This document shows positions 39,311 through 48,442 of a stretch of DNA of 64,000 nucleotides, one piece after another. How positions within the stretch are numbered: the stretch's first letter is position 1; every line of letters starts with the position of its first letter. A model generated the notes under the pieces. That model saw only the letters and a list, made by a program, of their open reading frames with translations, had not been told where the DNA came from and made no database searches. The DNA is from Histomonas meleagridis (lineage: Eukaryota > Parabasalia > Tritrichomonadida > Dientamoebidae), in NCBI GenBank assembly GCA_020186115.1, contig WSYJ01000060.1, positions 1,612,001 to 1,676,000 on the forward strand, given 5' to 3'. The position numbers and the translations under genes are program-made.

Positions 39311-39964
39311 ATTTAAGTTCAATTTGTGTTACTTTTTCTATTAATTTCGATGGAAATAAATGTAAATTACACATAAAAAAATTTGGAGAATAATTCATGA
39401 GTTAAATATAAAAAATTCTTAAAAACGATGAAAAGAATTACAAGAAAATTCATAACAAAATGGTTATAATTTTAATTAAACAATATTGTTGACATATAAA
39501 TGTATCGTATTACAAAAGATATTCTTTCATGGATGGTCAAAAATATAATATTTCTTTAATCGATAATGTTGTAAATTTTTTACATGCAATAATTTGCTAA
39601 CTGATCAATATGTATAACAATATATATATATATATATATATTATACAAAAGACAAAGAGATTAATAGAAATATAACAAATAAAAATGATATTCATTGATT
39701 TTTTTTTTATAAAGAAAAATTTATTCTAGAAATTGTGCTTCGTTTTCTAAAGCATTAAATGAGCCATATGTTATTAAATTTAACTTTTATAAAATTGTGA
39801 TGGATCTCATTGATTTCTTTTTCTTCTAGCAGATGATGTGTAATAACTTATTACGTTATTATTAAATAAGAAACATCTTTAGAACTCTTGCAGACATCGA
39901 ATATAATTACAGTAATTATAACTGACAATAAAAAAAAAATTATCCAGAGTTATGTTGTTATGAT
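39311..39964. other. AT-rich stretch between ankyrin remnants
   Basis: Contains (TA)n at about 39620-39642. No intact gene; possible very decayed ankyrin-family DNA near 39330-39400. Confidence 0.35.
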
Positions 39965-40294
39965 CTATTTTGGTTGACATTTTTTACAAGTACTTCCATG
40001 AGTATATGTCTTCAAAAGTAAAATATTACAATGTATTTTGTGAATTTGATGAATTTCAGTAGTTTGTGTGCTGATGTTAACTTTTGTTTTGAAATTTTCC
40101 TTTTTATTGTCTTCTTTATACACTTGAAATTCGAGTTGATTTTGTTCTGTAAAACTATTTTCAGTATTTATCGAAAGCCAAGAAGTGACATTCATAGAAG
40201 AAGATTCTGAATTAGAATTTTCTTTTGCACCTTTTTCACGAAGTAAATTTTCTATTATGGTATAACTATTTTGTTGTGCGATTTGAATTGCTGT

Positions 40295-40377
40295 ATAAAA
40301 TTACTAAAATAATTTCCAAATTATTAAAACATATTACAAATTAATAAAACAAATTCTAAATTATTCAAATGAATAGT
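40295..40377 (-). repeat. Ankyrin-cassette spacer C, 83 nt
   Basis: Same boundaries: ACTATTCATTTG + three 20-nt units + AGTAATTTTAT. One unit, AATAATTTGGAAATTATT, is a perfect 8-bp palindrome around GG. Confidence 0.8.
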
Positions 40378-40461
40378 TTTTGCATTAACATCAATTCCTT
40401 TATCTAAAAGTAGTTTTACTATTTCTATATTATTATTTCTAACTGCTATATGAAGTGCTGT

Positions 40462-40504
40462 TTCAAATTATTAAAACAAATCCAAAATTATTCAAATGAA
40501 TATC
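40462..40504 (-). repeat. Ankyrin-cassette spacer B, 43 nt
   Basis: Same boundaries as spacer A: GATATTCATTTG + one 20-nt unit + AATAATTTGAA. Confidence 0.8.
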
Positions 40505-40591
40505 TTTTGCATTCACATCGATTCCTTCTTTATCTAAAAGTAATTTTACTATTTCTATATTATTATTTCTAACTGCAATATGAAGTGCTGT

Positions 40592-40654
40592 TTCAAATTA
40601 TTAGAATATATTCCAAATTATTAAAACATAATTTAAATTATTCAAACGAATAGT
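40592..40654 (-). repeat. Ankyrin-cassette spacer A, 63 nt
   Basis: Lies between the AAA codon ending one cassette and the ACA-GCA-CTT opening the next. Structure: ACTATTCGTTTG + two 20-nt AATAATTT… units + AATAATTTGAA. Confidence 0.8.
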
Positions 40655-41903
40655 TTTTGTATTAACATCAATTCCTTTTTGTTCGAAAACATATTTCACA
40701 AGTTCAATATTTCCTGATTCTGAAGCAAATGGCAAAATATTTTTTGGAATTTGATTATTTTGGAGGAAATATTTCAAGAGAAATAAATTTCCATTTCTTG
40801 CTGATTTATTTATATTATCAGCATTAACATTAATTCCTTTTTCTTCTAAAAATGCTAAAATTTCATAATTATCTTTTTTAATACAAAAACTTATCAAATC
40901 ATTTGTTTTATCTTTAGACATTTTTGGTATTGATTGTGTTTTTTCTAATTTATTTTCATAAATATATTTAAAGATATCATTTTTATGAAATTGAATTGCT
41001 GCTTCATATGCACCATCAAATGTTGAATGATTTTGTTCACATAAATGAATGATTTCTACATTTCCACCTGAAACTGCATATTTACCTGTATTGTTTACAT
41101 TTGCTCCATTCATAAGTAAATATTTAAAACATTTAATTGAAGAAAAAAATGCTGCATAATCAATTAATGTAACATTTTCTTGATTAATAAATGAACATCT
41201 TTCATAGAGTGATGGTTCAATAGTTTGGTTAAAGTCAAAGTTTGTTTGTGATGACATTTCTTGAAGTTTTTCGATTTCATCATTTCGAATTATTTTCGCA
41301 ATTTCATTCAAATTATGTCCTTCTTTAATTAATTGCTTATGAAGCTCCCAATCATTCTTCGATAATTCTTCATAATTTTTGAAAAAAGTATCTTCAAAGC
41401 CATATTGATTTCTATTAGTTTGAATATACAAACTAAATAATGATTAAGTTTGAATAATGATTGAATTTTTTTGGTGATATTTAAATCAATTAAATTTTGT
41501 TCAATCATTTGTGCTATCACATAATAAGATTCTTGTGTAGTGATTCCAGATATATACTTAATAAAAATTGATATTAGATTACCACCGATATTTTGATTAA
41601 TTTCTTCTTCTTTTTTTTGAAGTGTTTTTAAAAAATTTAAGTAAATATCAAATGTATTTCTTTGTAATGAAAATGCATTAAATACCAATTTGCATGCAAT
41701 AATATTAAATGTGTTGGGAAAATTTGAATCGAATATTTTGTGCTAGTATTTGTATTACGTGTTGTTTTCAATTTTTTAATGCGGTTTTCGAGTTGACTTT
41801 TTGTGTTCAATGTTAACTTTTTGTAAGCAAAATATGAATTCATATTTGAAATCAAAAAATAAAAATATCCAAAAAATATACGAATGAATTCACTTAAAGA
41901 CAT

Positions 41904-42479
41904 GTGGTATAAGGTTTAATCTCTATGTTTATTGATATTTTCGAGTTATATAAAAATCCCATTGTGGAATTTTTCGCTTACACTCTCCTTGAACCGACAG
42001 GGGCAACCAACTTTCCTTATTATAGATTTTTTTTTTTTAATTTTGGAATTATTTATAATGTTCTAAGTATAGCATCTCCTTAAGCCCACAAAATTCTTAA
42101 GCTCAAAATAGGGATTTCCTAAATATTTGTGAAAAGGGCTTTATAAATGGTCATATATAGAATTTTGCCATTTTGAGCCTCAAATATTTGTATGTAGAAA
42201 TTATGGGCACCCTTATAATTTCTTATAGCATTATACAAAAATGATATTAACTGACATAGAATGTATCTGGAATGTACGATATTATATTAAAGTGAAGAAC
42301 AAAAAATACATCGAAAAATTCGAAGCATGATGTTTTACAATTAGAAAAAAAAATTGAGAGTCACAAAGGAACACAGAGTGGTTGACCGTTAATGGAGTTA
42401 AAAGAATTTGATCATCAAATTCAAGTAAACGTCTTAAACCGATTTTGAATGGTTGAAGAAAAGTGACATTATAAAATCT
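41904..42479. other. Intergenic region
   Basis: 576 bases, no coding frame supported. A GACCGTTAATGG box at about 42381 is near no clear start. Confidence 0.35.
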
Positions 42480-43373
42480 TTAATTTGATGACAGCGAAAA
42501 CAACCCACTGAAGCTCCTTGCAACATTTGTAGAACGAGGAGTCTTTGGGCTTCTAGTAGGGGTTCTTTTAGGTGTAGGCACCTTTTTTGGAGTGTTAATA
42601 ATTGTCGGAAAATCTTCATCGATTTTGTACTGTTTTAAAAATAACAAATCATTGTCTGTGAGCTTCAATCCTAAGTTAAGCGCCGCCTTTTTTAACACGC
42701 ATTCAAGCTTGGCAATGACTTTATCAAAGTTTGCATATTCTAATTCAAGCGCTTTTTTCTCTTTTTCTTCGCATAACTGATCTTCTCTACGATGCCGTTG
42801 CTCAATGACTTCTTTGTTCTTTTCGAACGCGCGTTGTAGGTCTTCTTGACGCTTTGCCGATGATTTCGATCTGCTTTCAACAGATTCATTGTATAATCTC
42901 TCTGCTTCGCTATAATTCCGTGCTTTTGCATTGTACTGAGCTTGCTTTTTTAGATGTGCACTTGTGGGATCATTTCTGTTAACTTCAAGTTCAAGAGCAG
43001 CTGAATAATTATTCGCAAATTTTATCAATTCTTCTGTGTGAACTTGGTGAAGATAAATCTTCCTTTGCTGGTATTCGCGTTTAATTTCAAAAACAGCCTC
43101 CCGAGCAGCTTTAAGATAATTTGTAGCATGTAATTGAATTTCTTCCTTTTTAAGTTGGAACTGAAGCTCATTTTCAATTGATTTATTGTCTTGTGTTGTT
43201 GTTTCTATCTGTTTTTTAAGTCTATCTATGTGACAATCGATTGCTCTGGTTTTACTAAATTCACAATTTTCGATAGATTTTTGTCTTTCTTTTTTTAGTA
43301 CCTCTAGCTCCTTTTTTAGCTCGTCAATTGTCGCATGGTTAATGGTATTATCTGTTGTTGTTGAAGAAGACAT
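42480..43373 (-). CDS. Coiled-coil protein with basic Thr/Pro tail, unknown
   Basis: 297 residues. Residues 15-230 are almost entirely helical and highly charged with heptad spacing (ATIDELKKELEVLKKERQKS, and ARNYSEAERLYNESVESRSK). A short globular-looking helix pair follows (about 225-262), then a Lys/Thr/Pro tail with repeated PTPKRTPTRSPKTP, a likely substrate for Pro-directed kinases, and FSGLFSLSSN at the end. No membrane or catalytic motif. The layout suggests a cytoskeletal protein; family not identified. Confidence 0.7.
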   Translation of the reverse strand: MSSSTTTDNTINHATIDELKKELEVLKKERQKSIENCEFSKTRAIDCHIDRLKKQIETTTQDNKSIENELQFQLKKEEIQLHATNYLKAAREAVFEIKREYQQRKIYLHQVHTEELIKFANNYSAALELEVNRNDPTSAHLKKQAQYNAKARNYSEAERLYNESVESRSKSSAKRQEDLQRAFEKNKEVIEQRHRREDQLCEEKEKKALELEYANFDKVIAKLECVLKKAALNLGLKLTDNDLLFLKQYKIDEDFPTIINTPKKVPTPKRTPTRSPKTPRSTNVARSFSGLFSLSSN

Positions 43374-43712
43374 TTGATGTTTTTGTCAACAAAATTGAAA
43401 ACTTTGTCAACATGTTCTAAACGTCAAAAAATAATTTTATAAGAACAAAAAAATTTATGCACCGGGAAAATTAACCAAAAAATCTTTGTGATTGATTATA
43501 AAAATTCATGAAGAATACATATTCGAGCTAATTTTATTATTTCAATTGAAATGTATTTATCAACATTTTTATTTTTGTCATACATAATAATTTCCAAATT
43601 TTTGTAAATAATATATTAAAATGTCAAAAAAATTAAATTTAATCATTCTAAATGAAAGAGATTTTTCTCATCAAAAACTTTTTGATGCGAACAAACTTAG
43701 TCAATTCACTGT

Positions 43713-45875
43713 TTGATGAAGAGAAATGCGCCAAATATTTCGATCGATTTTTTTGTCACAAAACCTCCAAAACAAATGCCTACAATCGAAGAAATAAATC
43801 GCGAAACTAAACAAGGTCTTGTTATTGTGAAATCTCATGTGAATCAAAATACCAAGCATATTACAATTCCTTCAAGCAACTTAGACATTGCCACAATTAA
43901 TGAGATGGCTTCCAGCATATGGTCTGAGTTATCACAAGGAATTGATTCTCTTTTTGAAAATGGAATATCATCTATTAATTGTGCAAAGCTATATCAAGAA
44001 GCTGAACGTTACTGTCGCATTCAAAATCCTAAATCACTTTATGATCTTTTAATTCCTCAATTACAAGAAATTGTAAATAACTTTATTACAACCATAAGCA
44101 GTGACTTGGATCTAAATGGAATTTCAAATTTAATACAAATTTTTGAGCAGAAAATGAATTATCTTCGCCGAATATTTAGTTATCTTGATCGTGGATATAT
44201 TTATGCAAAACGTGTTGAAGGCAATTTATCTCTTAATGACTTAATTTATAGTATCCTCAGACATAGCCTCCAAGAAAACAAGGAATGTATTGATCATATT
44301 TTAACACAAATTCAACTTGAGATTAATATATTTCGATGTGAGGAAAATACATCAAAAACTTTCATCAAAACAGCAATTGACTTCTTTGATCACTTAGGTT
44401 TTTATGATGAACTTATAGAGCCTATGATCTGTGATCAATCCAAAGATTATTATTCGTCAATTAGTCAAGAACTTACACTTTTACCGTTCATCGAATGGTT
44501 AAATCATTCGCTTACCAAAGAAAAAGAACTCATTGATGTTGGCGTCAAACAAAGTACTTATAAATTGGTGATGATGATTATTCGTCAAACATGTTTAGAA
44601 TCTAATGTTTCGTTAATATTTGGAAATGAATTCTGTGAAAACTTAGAAGCACAAAATGGTAATGTCATACAAAACATATATCAATTCTTCGATGATGATT
44701 CAATTCGACATTTATTCCATGAAAACCTCGCAAATTATTACGTACAGTATTCAAAGAAACTTCTTGAAACAGATGACATAACAGAAATTATTAGGGGATA
44801 TTACCATTCATACAAATTTATTAATGAAATATTCCCTGGTAATGATATTATCTCTAAAATATTAACTAAATCATTTAGCCAAAGCTTTTTGCCGAAGTCA
44901 GATCATTTAGCAAAACTTTTTGCTATTCATATGGATAAATGTCAACCAATAACTAAATCTGATAGAGAGTTCCTAAAACTAAGTAGATCTAAAAGTACTT
45001 TCGAATCTGCTTATTCATATTTGCTGATAAAAAGAATATTTTCTTGGATCCCATTTAACATTGATCGTGAAAAAAAGTTGGTGAAAGTGTTCAAGAAAAT
45101 CGCAGGACCTGATTACACGAATCGACTTGAAATGATTTTAAAGGATTTGGTCATATCCAAAGAAGTGAATTTTGATGGAGAAAATTTTCAAGCGGTTATT
45201 TTATCGTCTGAAGTTTTTCCGAACACATCATTTGACAAGGTGAACTTCCCCGATTTTGTGAGAAACGATATGGAAAAATTTTCTGAAATTTATTTCCAAA
45301 ATCAGAAAAATCAAAGGAAGGTGATCAATTGGTCCTCAAAACTTTCAATGGTTTTTGGTCAAATATGCGGGGTGCCCTGCAAAATGAATGGCAATCAGGC
45401 GGTTATTCTGCTGTCGGCACAAAACGGAGGAAAAACACTTAGCGAATTAGCGCATGAAACTGGAATTAGTGAAGATGAGCTCAGGGATGAATTGGCTTTA
45501 CTAATGTCAAAGGAGTCATGCTTCCTCATTGTTCAAGATGAAAATAATTATTATCAAATGAATGATAACCCACAAATCATTACTAACAAAGATGGTGTGC
45601 TTGAGTTACCTGAACTAAATGCTTCAAAGATAGAAAAGGAAAGAGCTTCATTAGAATCAAACATTGAATACATTCAAAATAATCAAATGCTTTGCGAAAT
45701 TATCACAAAGCTAAAAGTGTTCAAGGTCTTGCCGTTAAGTGATTTATACAACAAAGTTCTTAAAGTTTTGAGTTTTGAACCTGGAACCGTAAAATTTTTA
45801 AACTGTATTAAAGATCTTGAGAAGAAAGGATTCATCGAAAGGTGTGGAGAGAAACAGTACAAATATTTGCCGTGA
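43713..45875 (+). CDS. Cullin family protein (ubiquitin ligase scaffold)
   Basis: 720 residues, normal cullin length. The N-terminal two thirds are cullin-repeat helices, with 'MNYLRRIFSYLDRGYIYAKR' matching the family's Y-L-D-R-x-Y motif. A cullin-homology region follows ('VFKKIAGPDYTNRLEMILKD', 'QAVILLSAQNGGKTLSELAH'). The end 'PGTVKFLNCIKDLEKKGFIE' + RCGEKQYKYLP matches the final winged helix (I-K-x-x-I-E-x-L-I-E-x-x-Y-[LI]-x-R … Y-x-Y-L-A). The neddylation strand (I-V-R-I-M-K in cullins) corresponds to about MLCEIITKLKVFK, so a NEDD8 acceptor Lys is present but its motif is degenerate. Cullins hold RING protein and substrate adaptor together. Confidence 0.85.
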   Translation: MMKRNAPNISIDFFVTKPPKQMPTIEEINRETKQGLVIVKSHVNQNTKHITIPSSNLDIATINEMASSIWSELSQGIDSLFENGISSINCAKLYQEAERYCRIQNPKSLYDLLIPQLQEIVNNFITTISSDLDLNGISNLIQIFEQKMNYLRRIFSYLDRGYIYAKRVEGNLSLNDLIYSILRHSLQENKECIDHILTQIQLEINIFRCEENTSKTFIKTAIDFFDHLGFYDELIEPMICDQSKDYYSSISQELTLLPFIEWLNHSLTKEKELIDVGVKQSTYKLVMMIIRQTCLESNVSLIFGNEFCENLEAQNGNVIQNIYQFFDDDSIRHLFHENLANYYVQYSKKLLETDDITEIIRGYYHSYKFINEIFPGNDIISKILTKSFSQSFLPKSDHLAKLFAIHMDKCQPITKSDREFLKLSRSKSTFESAYSYLLIKRIFSWIPFNIDREKKLVKVFKKIAGPDYTNRLEMILKDLVISKEVNFDGENFQAVILSSEVFPNTSFDKVNFPDFVRNDMEKFSEIYFQNQKNQRKVINWSSKLSMVFGQICGVPCKMNGNQAVILLSAQNGGKTLSELAHETGISEDELRDELALLMSKESCFLIVQDENNYYQMNDNPQIITNKDGVLELPELNASKIEKERASLESNIEYIQNNQMLCEIITKLKVFKVLPLSDLYNKVLKVLSFEPGTVKFLNCIKDLEKKGFIERCGEKQYKYLP

Positions 45876-46011
45876 GATTAGTGCTTCCAACAAAATGACT
45901 ATGTAAATAAAACAGATAAATATTTTTAGCATTAATATCAATTCCTTCTTGTTCAAGAAGTAATTTAACTATTTCTGTATGACCTTTTTCAGATGCATAA
46001 ATAAGTGCTGT

Positions 46012-46114
46012 TTTAAATAATTAAAATAATTTCCAAATATTATTTTGAATTACCAAATAATACTTTGAAGTTCTAAATTATTAAAATGATTATCAAATAA
46101 AACAAATATATGCC
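46012..46114 (-). repeat. Ankyrin-cassette spacer D, 103 nt
   Basis: From the AAA codon of one cassette to the ACA codon of the next. Contains four 20-nt units, ending TTTTAATTATTTAAA. Confidence 0.78.
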
Positions 46115-46201
46115 TTTGATATTAATATCAATTCCCTTTTGTTCAAGAAGTAATTTAACTATTTCTGTATGACCATTTCCATATGCCAAAATAAGTGCTG
46201 T

Positions 46202-46284
46202 TTTAAATAATTTAAATAATTTCCAAATATTATTTTGAAATATTAAAATATTAATATAAATATTAAATAAAATAAATCTGTACA
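46202..46284 (-). repeat. Ankyrin-cassette spacer E, 83 nt
   Basis: Starts TGTACAGATTTATTTTATTT after an AAA codon and aligns base for base with spacer D over its first 20 nt frame; three 20-nt units; ends TTTAAATTATTTAAA. Confidence 0.72.
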
Positions 46285-46594
46285 TTTGAAGATACTTCCA
46301 TTAGTACTGTTTTAAATTATATTGATAACTCTTTTTAATTGCATTAAAAAATGTATTATAAAATAATTTTAAAAAATTCCAAATAATATTTTTTTATTTT
46401 TTAATATTCGAACAAACACTCAATAAAGTATAAAATCACTTTAATTATTAAAATCAAGAACATTTTCTTTAAGTAAGTAGTCAAATAGTTATTTATTTAC
46501 AAAAGTTATTGAAATTTATGAAACTGGACACCTCACAAGAAAATATTGTTTCTCTTGATTTCACAATAAAATTTTCTTTCTATAGATTTATAGT

Positions 46595-47138
46595 ATGGAT
46601 CTGATTGGCATTCCTATGTGTGCACGGGTTCTAACTATTGTGGCATTCACTATATGCTTCACACCTTTGATGTTCTTGTTAATTCACATTATCTTGACTT
46701 CCAAATTTTTTAATACAATTATTCATTGTAAATGTCCTGATTCAAATAGGTGGCTTACATGCCCGTGCTGTGAAGGAAATTGTGTTGATCAGTGTTGGTT
46801 ATGTAATGGCTGGAAATATTGCACTTGTTTTCCAAAATGCTGTTACGCTTCCTAAGATTACCTTTATTGTGGGTAGCCATCATGTTGCTGTCAGACAGCA
46901 TACTTTAGGTGTCCGAGCGAGGAATATTGTTGTTGCCCTGATCCAACAGAAAATTCCATTGAAAGAGCTCGCATGTCACCTCAACAGGAGACAACTGGTG
47001 AATCAGCTGTAACTATTCCAACAGATCAAAACTAATAATAACCCTTATTTCAATGAGGAACAAACATATGCTCAAGGAGCACAATGTTGCCCATATGCCA
47101 ACAATGAAATGATCGAGGATAACGTAGTCGTTAATTAA
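46595..47138 (+). pseudogene. Cysteine-rich membrane protein gene with stops and a frameshift
   Basis: The intact first part (86 codons from the ATG at 46595) encodes a membrane helix (about residues 12-32) and a Cys-rich region (CPCCEGNCVDQCWLCNGWKY, then CTCFPKCCYAS) ending at TAA. In the same frame, past that TAA and one TAG, the Cys-rich pattern continues (PSCCCQTAYFRCPSEEYCCC) and runs into a Thr/Gln-rich tail to …TIPTDQN. A one-base frame change then continues as NNNPYFNEEQTYAQGAQCCP … to a stop at 47136. So a membrane-anchored Cys-rich protein of about 180 residues, disabled by two point stops and one indel. Family not identified. Confidence 0.65.
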
Positions 47139-47451
47139 CAAAAGAGAAAAATAAATTATTCATGACACATCATAATATTACTATTTGTTAAGATGAAGTT
47201 TGATTCATTTACTGTCTTCTACTTAAATCTTGGATGAAACTCCTAATATGGTTTTTAACTTTGGAGCTCTTCGATATATAATATACATGCATGATTAATG
47301 TTATATTTTAATATAATTGTTGAGTAATATTCATAATAAATAAAGGTAAATTTATTTTTTCATTTCGAAAATTGAAACCGTTAACTGGATGTGATGTGAC
47401 TTGACACTTTTCCTCGACCAAGATTTATTTGAATCGTTTACAAAATCATCG
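47139..47451. other. Intergenic region
   Basis: 313 bases; an AAACCGTTAACTGG box at about 47375-47388 lies 65 bases before the next start. No gene seen. Confidence 0.4.
47446..47450 (+). promoter_or_regulatory. Initiator-like TCATC
   Basis: TCATC one base before the ATG at 47452. If used, transcripts would be nearly leaderless, and the open codons upstream would not be translated. Confidence 0.35.
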
Positions 47452-48165
47452 ATGTGTGCTCTTTATGAACAGATTCACAAAGGGTTCAGTGCCCTACAAA
47501 CACTAGAACGTAAAGATGAAGAAGAACTTATCCCAGAAGATCCGAATGTTACACTTATTTTTCAACTTTGGGAACCATTAAATTATACATCACCATTTCC
47601 AATAACAATTGAAATTCCACATTCTCTTCATATTAATTCGTTATTACCGGTTAGAGTTATCACAAAAGATCCACAAGAAGAATGGAAGGAAAAATTTAAA
47701 GAAGCACTTCCTCCATTCCCTTTAAAGGTATATTCAATAACAAAATGGAAGAAAAGATTCAACAGTGCATATGAAAGACGTAATGTTATTAAAGAAACAA
47801 GTGTTTTTGTTGCTGATCGAAGAATAGGATATATATTAGGAGATTCTATTGGAGCTGATTTCTTCGCGAAAAAGAAGCTACCTGTTCTAGTTGATTTTCC
47901 AGATGGTGAAGATGTTCTTAAACCTATTCAACAAGTTTTGGAATGCACAACAGCAACATTACCTAAGGGTTATAAATTTGCGTCTGCTGTTGGAAGGTTA
48001 TCGTGGAATGCGGATGATGTTGCAGATAACTCGGTTGCCGTGATAGATGCAATATTCGAAAAGATTGGCAAAGAAAAGGTTGCCGCAATCTTTCTTCGAA
48101 CCCCAGGAAGCACATTGATTCCAGTGTATACAGCAGATATTAAAGAAATAATCACATCTGAGTAA
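47452..48165 (+). CDS. Ribosomal L1-domain protein (Utp30/RSL1D1-like)
   Basis: 237 residues from the first ATG; the frame is open upstream to 47401 but only with a TTG. An L1 fold is visible. Early strand 'VTLIFQLWEPLNYTSPFPIT' is followed by 'PHSLHINSLLPVRVITKD', then helix 'FNSAYERRNVIKETSVFVAD' with 'RRIGYILGDSIGADFFAKKK' (the family's D-x-R-I-x-x-x-L-P-x-x-L-G-x-x-F-[FY]-x-K-K-K), then a final 'PGSTLIPVYTAD'. It resembles RSL1D1/Utp30 (60S/90S biogenesis factors) more than ribosomal protein L1/L10a, judging by the FFAKKKLPVLVDF sequence. It likely acts in the nucleolus or its equivalent. Confidence 0.75.
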   Translation: MCALYEQIHKGFSALQTLERKDEEELIPEDPNVTLIFQLWEPLNYTSPFPITIEIPHSLHINSLLPVRVITKDPQEEWKEKFKEALPPFPLKVYSITKWKKRFNSAYERRNVIKETSVFVADRRIGYILGDSIGADFFAKKKLPVLVDFPDGEDVLKPIQQVLECTTATLPKGYKFASAVGRLSWNADDVADNSVAVIDAIFEKIGKEKVAAIFLRTPGSTLIPVYTADIKEIITSE

Positions 48166-48442
48166 TAAATAAGAATATAAAGTTTTTTAAATTTTTGAAA
48201 AATACGTAATGCACTGTTAAAGATTCTTTAAATGTTTTCTTATTATTACTTTAAAAGAAGCTTTTTTAAGATAACTAATTCATGAATAAAACAAGATATG
48301 ACAATGTTTGCAATTAAATCATTTTACTAACACAAATATCTAAATAAGATAACTTATACATATTACTTAATTTTTACAAACAACAAAACCGTTGAAGTTT
48401 CTAAAACTATTGATCGGCTTAACCGCCTTTGTGGATGAAATT

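Larger units (their letters stand above)
39965..41903 (-). pseudogene. DUF3447-type ankyrin gene, broken, with spacer-separated cassettes
   Basis: The N-terminal helical half is spread over three frames (from about 41840; frame changes near 41690 and 41430). It is followed by a clear DUF3447 core, 'FNQTIEPSLYERCSFINQEN', and irregular ankyrin units to 40655. Then come two near-identical 29-codon cassettes, TALHIAVRNNNIEIVKLLLD + KEGIDVNAK (second copy lacks the Glu), a last half-unit (TAIQIAQQNSYTIIENLLRE) and a C-terminal tail ending THGSTCKKCQPK at 39965. Cassettes are separated by AT-rich spacers of 63, 43 and 83 nt that change frame or contain stops. If spacers were removed the array would be continuous, but the N-terminal frameshifts argue for a pseudogene. 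Confidence 0.75.
45877..46320 (-). pseudogene. Ankyrin-cassette array fragment at 46 kb
   Basis: Two cassettes on the minus strand, TALILAYGNGHTEIVKLLLE + QKGIDINIK (46201-46115) and ALIYASEKGHTEIVKLLLEQ + EGIDINAK (46011 down to about 45927), and a shortened unit at about 46310-46285. They are separated by spacers of 83 and 103 nt built like those at 40 kb. There is no N-terminal DUF3447 half, and the array runs into the 3' end of the cullin gene. Array remnant. Confidence 0.65.

Noticed and set aside
39965-40195. Separate small gene (76 codons)
   Set aside because: It is the C-terminal tail of the broken ankyrin gene; the frame is open upstream into the last ankyrin half-unit.
40462-40504. 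Ankyrin spacers as ordinary GT-AG introns
   Set aside because: All five 20n spacers end in ACAG at the next cassette, but the ACAG comes from the Thr-Ala codons themselves, and there is no conserved GT near the 5' boundary nor the trichomonad GTATGT motif.
34657-47138. Alternative genetic code reading TAA/TAG as Gln
   Set aside because: Intact genes here end in TAA (cofilin, adaptin, DOCK), TAG (7229) and TGA (PLAC8, cullin, bromodomain), each followed by non-coding DNA; TGA also interrupts the 38-kb transposase. Ordinary decay explains the internal stops.
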